A stretch of 64,000 nucleotides of DNA, from NCBI GenBank assembly GCA_030068145.1, contig JAPJBO010001091.1, positions 1-64,000 of the forward strand. The letters are read 5' to 3'. The position numbers were made by a program, and so were the translations under genes. Numbering within the stretch: the stretch's first letter is position 1; each line of letters begins with the position of its first letter. The notes under the pieces are model-generated. The model saw nothing but the letters and a program-made list of their open reading frames with translations. It made no database searches and was not told the origin of the DNA. Shown here one piece after another: positions 8,477 to 16,966 of this stretch. Origin of the DNA: Diplonema papillatum (Eukaryota > Euglenozoa > Diplonemea > Diplonemida > Diplonemidae).

Positions 8477-10135
8477 CTACGCCGGTCCTGTGAGAAAGCT
8501 CCACACCGCAAGTGTAACCTTCTCCTTGTTTTCCTTTGTCATCCTCGTTGGAGGAATCCGTGATGGCAAGTCGGCGGGATTGGATGCTGACTTTACCCAC
8601 TCGAGTGAGAATGCACATCTTCGGTCTTGCAAATACTGCAGGGCCCCAACGACGGAGTCGTTCAGGAGCCTGCTCTTCACGCACTGCTTCTTTCTTGCTA
8701 CACCAGCAACTGTGGTGTTGTCGACGAAAACACTAATAAACTTACCGGACGCTCCGGCTGGCAGCATCTGTAAAACACAGAACAATGCTCGAGCTTCCAA
8801 CTCGTTGATGTGGCGCGTCTTGTAGAAGTGCGACCACTCTTCACCGTGCACAAAGACTTCGTTCGTACACCTGTTGACAATGACGCCTCCCCATCCTTTC
8901 AGGCTGGCGTCCACGAATACCGTGAATGTAGCCGGTTTGGATGCACCCGAGATACACCTTTCCTGTTGGGCCCGGTGGAGCCATTCCTGCAACTCGGCTG
9001 CAACTGAGGGGGGAACAGAAACACTTGTTGACGGCATCTTTGTGCCTCGGTTTAGGTGATTCACCACCCTCCGCAGAAACTTTAGGGCGAACCAATATGT
9101 TCCTGGGAACACACCAGAAATAGCAGACGCATGAAGCAGCCTGCCTGCCAACGATTCCAGCTCTTCTGCCGGAAGTCGCCCCCACACATTCACTGCCTCG
9201 AGTTTGCTCCGGATCTTTGTCGAAGGCCGTACAACTGACCTTTCATGATCCCACTCTACTCCCAGAAACACGTACCGTTTCACACAAGTTTGTGAATCTT
9301 CGGGTTTCCATGTGAGATCACAATGCTCAGCAGTTTTGTCCAATCGGGCTGATTCCCGGATGACAGCGTTAGATCGCCCGGTGTATCGGATATTATCTAT
9401 CCACACATGGACAGTCACACCTTTCGCCGCAAAAGCTGGCTTCACATACACAGGATCACCTGCCGCTACAGCAGCCAGAGTGTGCATCAGCTCGGGTGCA
9501 CAACAATGGCCCATGGGGAGACGGTTTAAACTCCACCAGTTCCCTGAAGAGTCAGAAAAACGGAAAAGGTGTCGACTCTCGACTGGCACCTCTATCGCAT
9601 AGAACCCGGTTTTGAAGTCTCGGGTTGTGCCGCATTCACTTTGTACTGCTGACAAGTAATGTGAGACATGCCCTATTGGGACATTGGCTTCGTAGCCTTG
9701 ACTACAGAGCACATCGTTCGCATCCCGGGTCCACAAGATGAACCTCTGTCTGAGGCCGCTCTCTTTCTCTTCGATGACAGTGAAAGGAACGTTCTGCGAG
9801 ACTCCGGGCCCGTCGGCGTGTGATGTGATTCCGTGTTCGAACAATGCAGTCGCATGTGATGCAGTTAGCATTGACGGTCGGTTTGACTTAGGTTTCATAG
9901 CGCACTTGGTGCTCGGCGGGAAAAAGGTTAAGCGCCACACCTCATCAAACCTACGGAGCGCCGAAGGTGACATCCTCTCCCTCATCATCTCTATGTTCAT
10001 GGGTGGAACACGCGAAACATGAAGAGGTGAATCCCTCTCCGTTTGAGACGCAGGCAGTCTTGTTTGTTTGGTCCGCCTTGTAACCGAGAACCTGTTTTGG
10101 CGATTTTGAAGAATGGGCTGGAAAGTGAGAGACGA
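8477..10135 (-). CDS. Reverse transcriptase-RNase H of YR retroelement 1
   Basis: Copies the element RNA into DNA and removes the RNA strand. RT signatures in order: LRQRFILWT (fingers), FKTGFYAIEVP (motif A region), RLPMGHCCAPELMHTLA (motif B) and VWIDNIRYTG (motif C, at 9390-9405). The last has Asn where most RTs have the second Asp of YxDD. RNase H follows with FVDASLKGWGG, NELEARAL, FVDNTTV and WVKSASNPADLPSR, giving the DEDD set. The same frame stays open upstream to 11434, across the whole YR gene. Conserved similarity to element 2 begins only near SPLHV (about 10040), so I place the coding start at or just upstream of there. Translation may depend on reinitiation or frameshifting after YR. 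Confidence 0.88.
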   Translation of the reverse strand, partial: SSLTFQPILQNRQNRFSVTRRTKQTRLPASQTERDSPLHVSRVPPMNIEMMRERMSPSALRRFDEVWRLTFFPPSTKCAMKPKSNRPSMLTASHATALFEHGITSHADGPGVSQNVPFTVIEEKESGLRQRFILWTRDANDVLCSQGYEANVPIGHVSHYLSAVQSECGTTRDFKTGFYAIEVPVESRHLFRFSDSSGNWWSLNRLPMGHCCAPELMHTLAAVAAGDPVYVKPAFAAKGVTVHVWIDNIRYTGRSNAVIRESARLDKTAEHCDLTWKPEDSQTCVKRYVFLGVEWDHERSVVRPSTKIRSKLEAVNVWGRLPAEELESLAGRLLHASAISGVFPGTYWFALKFLRRVVNHLNRGTKMPSTSVSVPPSVAAELQEWLHRAQQERCISGASKPATFTVFVDASLKGWGGVIVNRCTNEVFVHGEEWSHFYKTRHINELEARALFCVLQMLPAGASGKFISVFVDNTTVAGVARKKQCVKSRLLNDSVVGALQYLQDRRCAFSLEWVKSASNPADLPSRIPPTRMTKENKEKVTLAVWSFLTGPA

Positions 10136-10146
10136 AAGATACGCAT

Positions 10147-11268
10147 TCACAGCAGCACGGTCACCTTGTCGGTCGCCAACATCCGTGCCGTCGCCAGAGG
10201 GTCTCCGCCGTACCGCAGGGTCACCTCTGCAAGTCCTTCTTTTACCTTGTGCTTTGCAAGACGAGATATCAAGACTTCGGGGATTTGGTGCCCTTCGACA
10301 ATCCTCTGGATCGCATGGGTGACTGCCCCCCTCTTGATGCTGTGCGCGCTGTACATTTTCATCTGGTGAGACATCTGCCAATGTGCGTTGAGTGTGCTTG
10401 TAGTCCAAGTGGTCAGCCTGTTGAAGGGGAGCTGTGATTTCAACAAGAGGCAAATGGCCGCTGTCAGGTCGCCCTTCACTACCGTCCATCTGGATTGAGT
10501 GAACGGCATTGCTGCTCTCCCTTTCGGGAGAGTGTACCAATCGATCACTACTTCGTCTTCGCGAATGTGGATGAAGTTCGCGGTGGCCAGCATTGACACC
10601 TCCGTCCATCTGGACGCTGTCTTCCACGCAATCAGCGCTGCAAGACACACACGAGGGCTCTGCCGGAATGCCCACGCCACGAGAACAGACTTCTCCATGG
10701 GAATTGCTTGATGAAGGGGAATAGCCGCCCCACTGGCTCTGAGAGCTGCAGCCAAGCTGAGCAGCGGCTGATTGATCAAACCCATATGCCGGAACGTTCC
10801 AGAAAGTCCTTTGGCATATGTCAGCATCGCTTGCGGCCGCACCCCCGTAGCCAATACAAACAGGCATGCAGAGTCCGGGGTCGCTGGCATGTTGTTCTTT
10901 GACGTCCAAGCGATGAACCGCCTCCAAAGATTGCGGCGCTGTGCAGTCGTGGAAGCCGCCCACATTCCTGCAACAAGATTCCGAAGTCTCGTAGTTGCTG
11001 TGGCGCGTGAAACTACCTGCTCCCCAGTTTTCCGGAAGTGTGTATGGCTCGTGTCGCCAGAAATGTGGTCGAGGAACACCTGCCCCATGAGGGATGTGGG
11101 ATTGAGAGGATTGTGGTAAACTTCGGGAGTGTGAACTGGCTCGGTGTTTCTTCGTAATCCGCTGGAGGGCGTTGAGACCATCGTGCAGCTTCCTGACTTT
11201 GGAAGCAAGATACGTACCGCGGCGTTTCGGGGATGAGGAAGGGGGCGCTTCTCGATCTTTGGAGGCAT
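10147..11268 (-). CDS. Tyrosine recombinase of YR retroelement 1
   Basis: A 373-residue recombinase expected to integrate a circular DNA intermediate. Core catalytic residues: Arg220 in TASRWTEV, His309 in AHSIKRGAV, a later His in LAKHKV, and the nucleophile Tyr353 in TLRYGGD. The usual HxxR box is HSIK followed by Arg313, so the position of the second catalytic Arg is Lys with Arg one residue later; element 2 has the same HSIKRG. The start is the first ATG (11268) and lies 60 bp after the gag stop. It overlaps an open frame continuous with RT. Placement before RT-RNase H is the VIPER order; DIRS and Ngaro have YR last. Confidence 0.88.
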   Translation of the reverse strand: MPPKIEKRPLPHPRNAAVRILLPKSGSCTMVSTPSSGLRRNTEPVHTPEVYHNPLNPTSLMGQVFLDHISGDTSHTHFRKTGEQVVSRATATTRLRNLVAGMWAASTTAQRRNLWRRFIAWTSKNNMPATPDSACLFVLATGVRPQAMLTYAKGLSGTFRHMGLINQPLLSLAAALRASGAAIPLHQAIPMEKSVLVAWAFRQSPRVCLAALIAWKTASRWTEVSMLATANFIHIREDEVVIDWYTLPKGRAAMPFTQSRWTVVKGDLTAAICLLLKSQLPFNRLTTWTTSTLNAHWQMSHQMKMYSAHSIKRGAVTHAIQRIVEGHQIPEVLISRLAKHKVKEGLAEVTLRYGGDPLATARMLATDKVTVLL

Positions 11269-11328
11269 AAAAGCTCGAGCGATGGGCGCAACTGGCGTTT
11301 TTGTTGGCTCTAGCCGGGGCGGACCCAG

Positions 11329-12345
11329 TCATTTCGTCCCGGCGCTCCCGTTTCCCTGATGACCACGCTTCCAAGCTGGGGTCGACTTCTGCAACTTCTT
11401 CTTTCCCATCTTTTGCATGATGGTCGCCGCGCACTTGTCAACCACGTTCGTCGGGCCAACAACCCCCTCACCTTGCTTTGTCAGCTCCAGCATGAGGTCG
11501 CGCCTGGGCACCTTATTTCGCACATACTGGTACTGAACGCGAACTAGCTGCAGGAGATCGTTCCCTGCTTGTCGATGCGGGGTCGTCTCCCAGCCGCTGA
11601 AGCAGGCTGCGCTCATTATCCACATTCGCAAGCTGTGGAACGCTTCTTCCAACCTCTCTCCGCCGGGCAAATGCACCATCCCACTGAGGTATCGCCCCTC
11701 AAGATGGTAGACCAACTGCTCGGGGTTGCCATCAATGTGCGGGACCCACTCCTGGACGTCCTTTGCATCAGCTGGGAACGAAATGGTGCTGCTGTCCACT
11801 TCTTGGTTGCTTTCTGTCGGTCCTGCTGGTCGAGCTGCTGTGTCTGTGCTCCCAACCTTCGTCATTAGCTCTGCCATTTGGCGCTGGAGCATGATGAGCT
11901 GCTGAGCCTTCTCGTCGTTTTCCTTTTTGAGGGCAGCAATCACTGCCACCGCCTGTTCCGTCTGGTGCACAGTTGCATCCATGATACGAGTGTATGTGTA
12001 CCCAGGTGCCGGAAGGGGGTAGAGTACCTCTGGTCCCTCATGAGGCATAACCCCGTGGAGGTCATTGTGAGCGACTGATGCTCGGACTGCATACTGGTCC
12101 CCATCTTGTTCTAACTTCCCCGCATGAAGGCGGTGTGCTGCGGTGCTGCCAACTGGGCGCAAGGTATACCCAATAACTTTGCCTACCAGAGTACGACACT
12201 GATCCTCCATCTGCCGAGCCGACATCTGCTGGGGGGCAGGAACCCCAGCTTGTCCTGCAGTAGCCGAAGGAGCTACAGAACGTGCACGCTCAGTCTCCTC
12301 CTCCGACCCAGTACGTTGCAGCTCGGGTGAAGGTGCAAGAGACAT
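11329..12345 (-). CDS. Gag-like protein of YR retroelement 1
   Basis: A 338-residue protein in the position of gag. The first ATG is at 12345; the frame extends upstream into repeat A1 without an ATG. The N-terminal third is polar and low-complexity. A predicted coiled coil lies around the segment VIAALKKENDEKAQQL, followed by a more globular C-terminal half with Trp and His (EWVPHIDGNPEQLVYHLEGR) and a basic tail ending KKKLQKSTPAWKRG. No zinc knuckle is present. I infer a structural or nucleoprotein role from position and from coiled-coil content, not from sequence identity with a known gag. Confidence 0.7.
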   Translation of the reverse strand: MSLAPSPELQRTGSEEETERARSVAPSATAGQAGVPAPQQMSARQMEDQCRTLVGKVIGYTLRPVGSTAAHRLHAGKLEQDGDQYAVRASVAHNDLHGVMPHEGPEVLYPLPAPGYTYTRIMDATVHQTEQAVAVIAALKKENDEKAQQLIMLQRQMAELMTKVGSTDTAARPAGPTESNQEVDSSTISFPADAKDVQEWVPHIDGNPEQLVYHLEGRYLSGMVHLPGGERLEEAFHSLRMWIMSAACFSGWETTPHRQAGNDLLQLVRVQYQYVRNKVPRRDLMLELTKQGEGVVGPTNVVDKCAATIMQKMGKKKLQKSTPAWKRGHQGNGSAGTK

Positions 12346-12357
12346 ATTCAAATGTTC

Positions 12358-12400
12358 TTCTTTAAACGCTTTACGTTTCACCCACCACAACCACTACCCC
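12358..12400. repeat. Terminal repeat A1 of YR retroelement 1
   Basis: 43-bp 5' terminal repeat, identical to 8216-8258. It begins the element immediately after the host sequence of element 2 at 12401. Confidence 0.85.
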
Positions 12401-13480
12401 AATAAAGTACAGAAACTGTAGCTTTTAAATCGTTGGTACTTTCACGATATCCACTTCCTGTCGTTCTCCACGGTTGAGTGCGTTCATTACGCGTCTCAAA
12501 AACTTCAAGGCAACCCAAAAATCGCCTGGGGACACAGCTGCCACAGCGCTTGCATGCAACAACCTTCCCCCCAATGACTCCAACTCGGAAGCAGTGGTCT
12601 GTCAAAGGTCAACTGCGTCGATCTTTTGTAGCAACTTTTGTGCTGGAGCTACTGTCTTTTCTTTGTGGTCAAAAGCAACACCTAGGAAATCATAAATCCA
12701 CACTATCAGCCTGTTTCCAGGTGATTCGGCACTTTTGGGCTACGCTGTCCAGCCGCTGTGTTTCCCGCACAACGTCTGATCGATCACCAGTGTACCTGAT
12801 GTTGTCTATCCACACTTGGGTGGAGACTCCACATGCTGATACTACGTACCCGGGATCACCTGAGGCGGCCAATGTATGCATCAGTTCTGGTGAGCACGTG
12901 TGTCCCATGGGCAGACGTGTGAGCTCATACCAACTTCCGGAGTCCGTTGGAAAACGGAAACACTCCCGTGAAGTGATCGGTATTTCGATCGCAAAAAATC
13001 CTGTACGGAAATCACGCATACTTCCACAATGGTCAATTGCTGCATGCAAATAGTTTGAGATATGCCCTAAAGGCACATCGGCTTTGTACCCCTCCTTTGC
13101 TGCTATTTCGTTGGCCTGCTTAGTCCAGAGAATGAACCGTTGTCTGAAACCGGTGGGTTTCTCCTCCAGTACCGTAAAGGGAACATTCTGCAACTTCCCT
13201 GGGCCTTCTGCAGGCTGGGCAACTCCGCATTTTACCAACTCTTCAGCATGACGCTCTTGAAACTTACTCTTTTGCGAAAAACTGTGTGGAACTGACTGTG
13301 GTAGCTGTGGTAGCGTCGGAAAAAATGTTTTATTCCAGACTTCGTCGAAACGAGCCTTTCTTTCGGGGAGAAGTCGATCACGCAGACGTTGTATGTGCAT
13401 AGGCTCCACAGAAGTGACATGCAGTGGCGCTTTCATTTCTGATTCTGTCTGCGGAAGACGTGAGCTATGTGCACGCCGCG
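12401..13480 (-). pseudogene. Reverse transcriptase of YR retroelement 2, decayed and interrupted
   Basis: RT with GFRQRFILWTKQANEI, FRTGFFAIEIP, RLPMGHTCSPELMHTLA and VWIDNIRYTG (Asp-Asn codons at 12801-12806), closely matching element 1 but clearly a different lineage. The frame shifts near 12690. Coding resumes as KFLRRVMNALNRG and meets a TAA in the segment PTI-stop-KLQF just before the nested element. Its continuation is the RNase H at 7883-8068. Confidence 0.85.
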
Positions 13481-13555
13481 TAATGGTATGTGCCCGTGCT
13501 ACACAAGGCAGGCGATCTCGTGAGTTTCCAGAATAAAAGCTGGTAACTCCATGCC

Positions 13556-14717
13556 CTAAAGGAATCGAGTAACATCCTGAGTCCGAAGGGCCCGTGCCAA
13601 GGCTATCATATCGCCTGCATAGCGGATAGTCATTGACGCTAAACCCACTTCGGCTTGGTGCTTGGCTACTCGGGAGATTAGCTCGGGCTGAATGGGTGCG
13701 CCCTGTCCGAGGAGAAAGAGCAGATAGGTGATTGCCCCGCGCTTGATACTGTGGGCGCTGTATGGAGACATTACCGGGTCTTGCCTCCAGCTCCTGGTAA
13801 GCCGATCCGTTGTCAGGTCGGTGAGCTGGGCGAACGGTGCGAGCTTCTGGTAGAGGTGTGCAATAAACTCCGTCAGCGGTCCAACAATTACAACAAGTCG
13901 AGATGCTCGGTACGGGTCGGCTCGGCTTGACTTCGGCGTGGTGAACCAGTCGATGATCACCTCGTTGCTGGAGACGAGGATGAACTGCTGTGACGTGAGG
14001 CACTGCGTTTCTCCCCATCTGCTGGCGGATTTCCATGCCACCATAGCAGCAAGGCGAACACGCGGTGTCTGTCGAGCAATCCACCGCAGGAGCGTCATAC
14101 GCGGGATCGGCGGTGCCTGTGTTTCCGGGATCAGCGCTCCCTGTGCACGTAGAGCAGACGCGGCGCTCAAAAGTGCCTGGTTGTTGAACCCAAGGTGGCG
14201 AAATATTGCAGACAGTGTCTTGCTGTATGACAGCTGGCTCCCTATTGAGACCCCTGTGGCCATTACGAAGAGCACCGCCGTGTCTGCATTTAGCGGAAGA
14301 GCATGTTGCTGCGCCCATGCTGTCAATCGTTGCCAGAGATACTTCCTGGTATCTGTGGTTGACGCCGCCCACATTCCTTCGACCATGCGTTGCAGTCTTG
14401 TAGCTGCCACGATCGGTGCGGTCAACCGTTCCGGCGCGCGGCTCGTGACTCCAACCCGATTCCTCCGGGCAGACGTTGCAACGTGAGCCAGGATTGCCCT
14501 CGCAACAACTGTTTGCGGCTGGTCTACAGCACTCGACACTTGCATTGCCAAGGGCTGATTGACCGACGACGGATGCGGGGACAAGCGGAGGCAGCAACCT
14601 GTTGAACGAGCGGTTTGATGAGGCACAAGCTGGAACGAGAGGTGGTGGTGTCGGGAAGCAACTCTTGGCTGAATAATGGGCTGTCTTGTCTGGGTGCGAA
14701 ACCAGCTTTTGAGAGGT
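13556..14717 (-). CDS. Tyrosine recombinase of YR retroelement 2, 5' end lost
   Basis: Recombinase with Arg in SASRWGETQ, His in AHSIKRGAITYL, and Tyr in MTIRYAGDM, followed by a C-terminus very like element 1. The C-terminal catalytic domain is uninterrupted. The ATG at 14755 belongs to the neighbouring non-LTR copy read in antisense, so the true N-terminus is missing. The alternative frame over the gene is open and leads into RT, as in element 1. The gag gene that should precede it is absent. Confidence 0.8.
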
Positions 14718-16126
14718 CGAGAGCGAATGCGATGCCTGCCGAGAAATTTGACCACCCCTTCACGCGGATTGCCCCGGCATGGACGTGGGAACGGAACAAG
14801 ACCTGGGGACTACCGACGTTTTATGCGTTGGTAGCGTGGCTGTCGGACATGCAATGGACCGAGAACGGGCAGGCGTCAATGCTGGAGCTTGCGATCGACT
14901 TTGAACTCTTCTCGGGCCTCAGCATGCCGCTGCACGGGAATGCGCCGAAGGGGGTGAGAGAACGGGGAAACGTCCTGCGCTGCATGATGAGCGCGTTGGA
15001 CAAGCTGGCGGCACAGCAAGGGCTGGGAAGCTGCATGAGAGGAGAGAGGGTGTGCCCGACGACGTCGCTGTCGTTCATGGGCATCACGGGGATATCGGGT
15101 ATACGGCCCAGGCCACGCTTTCGCGAGGCACACACGGGGACGATACTTGAGGAACAAGTGAAAGGAAGCGATGTAGGGACGCAGTGCCCGACGTACCCTG
15201 ACTGGACGATCGGGAGAGCGGCGAGGTGGGCCCTGCCTGCCCCACCACAACTGCACCCAGACCCCGTGCAAATGCCGGGTGTCGGTATAGAGAAGGCACT
15301 CGTCACGTGCGCGACCCATCACAAAGGGAAGTGTGAGGCGTGCAGAGCACTCGTCCGAAGGGACGTTCCCACGGTAGAGATGTGCTGCCGGCACCATCAC
15401 CACGCGAACGATGGGCAGCCGATCGCGGTGTGCACAGAGCACAGCACGACGAAGTGCGGCGAGTGCAAGACGGCGGTGGCGTGTTGCCGCAGCGGGCATC
15501 ATGCCTGCCGCACGCATGGCAGAGGAACCTGCCAAGAGTGCAAAAGGCTCCCTACGCTGACGCAGAGGCGACCCCCCCAGAGAGGCCCTCCTCACCCACC
15601 CAGGTGGGTGTACAGCGGGAGACGCCATTAGGAAAGCGAGCGGCGCGAGCGGTGCGAGCGCCGCTCGCGGCAACGAAAAAGGAGACGGCGGCAACCGGAC
15701 GGGCGACCAAGAGGCCGCCACCAACGCCAGGAACCAGCGAACGACCAGCGCTGAAGAAGAGGGTGCTTGGCACCCCGAAGGAAGGCCCGATCGCCGGCCG
15801 CAAGCGGAAGAAGACGAAGGCGACCACCCCCGAGTCAGGGGTGCATCGAAGGAAGAAGAAGGTTCCGAGGGCAAGCAGCTCTCAGAAACGACCGGGGACC
15901 ACGGGCACGCCAATGCCCTCGAAAGTCAAAAACGGGCACACGTGCCCGCCCTCGTACTCGCCGACTCAGTCTCTGGAATCGCAAGAAAGCCAAACCCCGC
16001 TAGCTCCACAAATGCTCGACCTTGACGATGCGATGGCAGGTGACGACGTCATCCGATAACCTGACTTTCAAGGCAGTGCATGTTAATCCGTGTGGTTCAT
16101 GTACTTAAAAGAACTCAATGCTAAAC
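14716..16126 (+). mobile_element. 5'-truncated non-LTR retrotransposon, copy 1
   Basis: Starts within the C-terminal part of ORF2 (RSRANAMPAEKFDHPF, equivalent to 23075 in the full copy) and ends at the common tail AAAAGAACTCAATGCTAAAC. Coding runs through the Cys/His cluster (CCRHHHHANDGQPIAVC) and is then thrown out of frame by a deletion of about 75 bp near 15575 relative to copy 2. 5' truncation is the usual product of incomplete target-primed reverse transcription. Confidence 0.88.
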
Positions 16127-16966
16127 AGCGTATGTGCTGCCGGCACCATCACCACGCGAACGATGGGCAGCCGATCGCGGTGTGCACAGAGCACAGCACG
16201 ACGAAGTGCGGCGAGTGCAAGACGGCGGCGGCGTGTTGCCGCAGCGGGCATCATGCCTGCCGCACGCATGGCAGAGGAACCTGCCAAGAGTGCAAAAGGC
16301 TCCCTACGCTGACGCAGAGGCGACCGGCGGCATGTTGCAGCCGCGGCCACCACCAGTCCAACAAGCCGAACGTCCAGTCAACCCCCGGACGCAACAAGAA
16401 GAAGAGGCCCTCCTCACCCACCCAGGTGGGTGTACAGCGGGAGACGCCATTAGGAAAGCGAGCGGCGCGAGCGGCGCGAGCGCCGCTCGCGGCAACGAAA
16501 AAGGAGACGGCGGCAACCGGACGGGCGACCAAGAGGCCGCCACCAACGCCAGGAACCAGCGAACGACCAGCGCTGAAGAAGAGGGTGCTTGGCACCCCGA
16601 AGGAAGGCCCGATCGCCGGCCGCAAGCGGAAGAAGACGAAGGCGACCACCCCCGAGTCAGGGGTGCATCGAAGGAAGAAGAAGGTACCGAGGGCAAGCAG
16701 CTCTCAGAAACGACCGGGGACCACGGGCACGCCAATGCCCTCGAAAGTCAAAAACGGGCACACGTGCCCGCCCTCGTACTCGCCGACTCAGTCTCTGGAA
16801 TCGCAAGAAAGCCAAACCCCGCTAGCTCCACAAATGCTCGACCTTGACGACGCGATGGCAGGTGACGACGCGATGGCAGGTGACGACGTCATCCGATAAC
16901 CTGACTTTCAAGGCAGTGCATGTTAATCCGTGTGGTTCATGTACTTAAAAGAACTCAATGCTAAAC
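16127..16966 (+). mobile_element. 5'-truncated non-LTR retrotransposon, copy 2
   Basis: Begins directly after the tail of copy 1 and carries the Cys/His cluster and basic C-terminus of ORF2 to the stop at 16899, then the same 3' tail. Near the end, the codons for GDDAMA are duplicated. It is read as a separate insertion because its 5' end starts in the middle of ORF2. Confidence 0.88.

Larger units (their letters stand above)
8069..12400 (-). mobile_element. YR retroelement 1, complete, 4.3 kb, nested
   Basis: Complete minus-strand element. From its 5' end: A1 (12400-12358), gag (12345-11329), YR (11268-10147), RT-RNase H (to 8477), B1 (8465-8336), A2 (8258-8216), G-quadruplex spacer, B2 (8198-8069). 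A-ORFs-B-A-B is the split-direct-repeat structure known from Ngaro and VIPER retrotransposons. B1 and B2 differ at about one base in 130, so the insertion is young. All three reading frames are open. It has inserted into the RT-RNase H of element 2 without an obvious target duplication, consistent with recombinase-mediated integration. Confidence 0.85.
6563..14717 (-). mobile_element. YR retroelement 2 (host of nested element 1), interrupted
   Basis: Minus-strand retroelement with YR (13556-14717), RT (12401-13480) and RNase H split over 7883-8068 and 6926-7339, followed by a duplicated 147-bp terminal segment (6826-6972 and 6563-6709). It is interrupted by element 1 (8069-12400) and by a 543-bp mini-element (7340-7882), and its gag end is replaced at about 14717 by a non-LTR copy. 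Removing the two insertions brings the RNase H frame together again. Gene order YR before RT-RNase H resembles trypanosomatid VIPER rather than DIRS. Confidence 0.8.

Noticed and set aside
10050-11434. N-terminal 460 codons of the 985-codon minus-strand frame as a protein domain
   Set aside because: The same DNA encodes the tyrosine recombinase in another phase, and the alternate peptide shows little similarity between elements 1 and 2. Kept only as an observation about overlapping frames.
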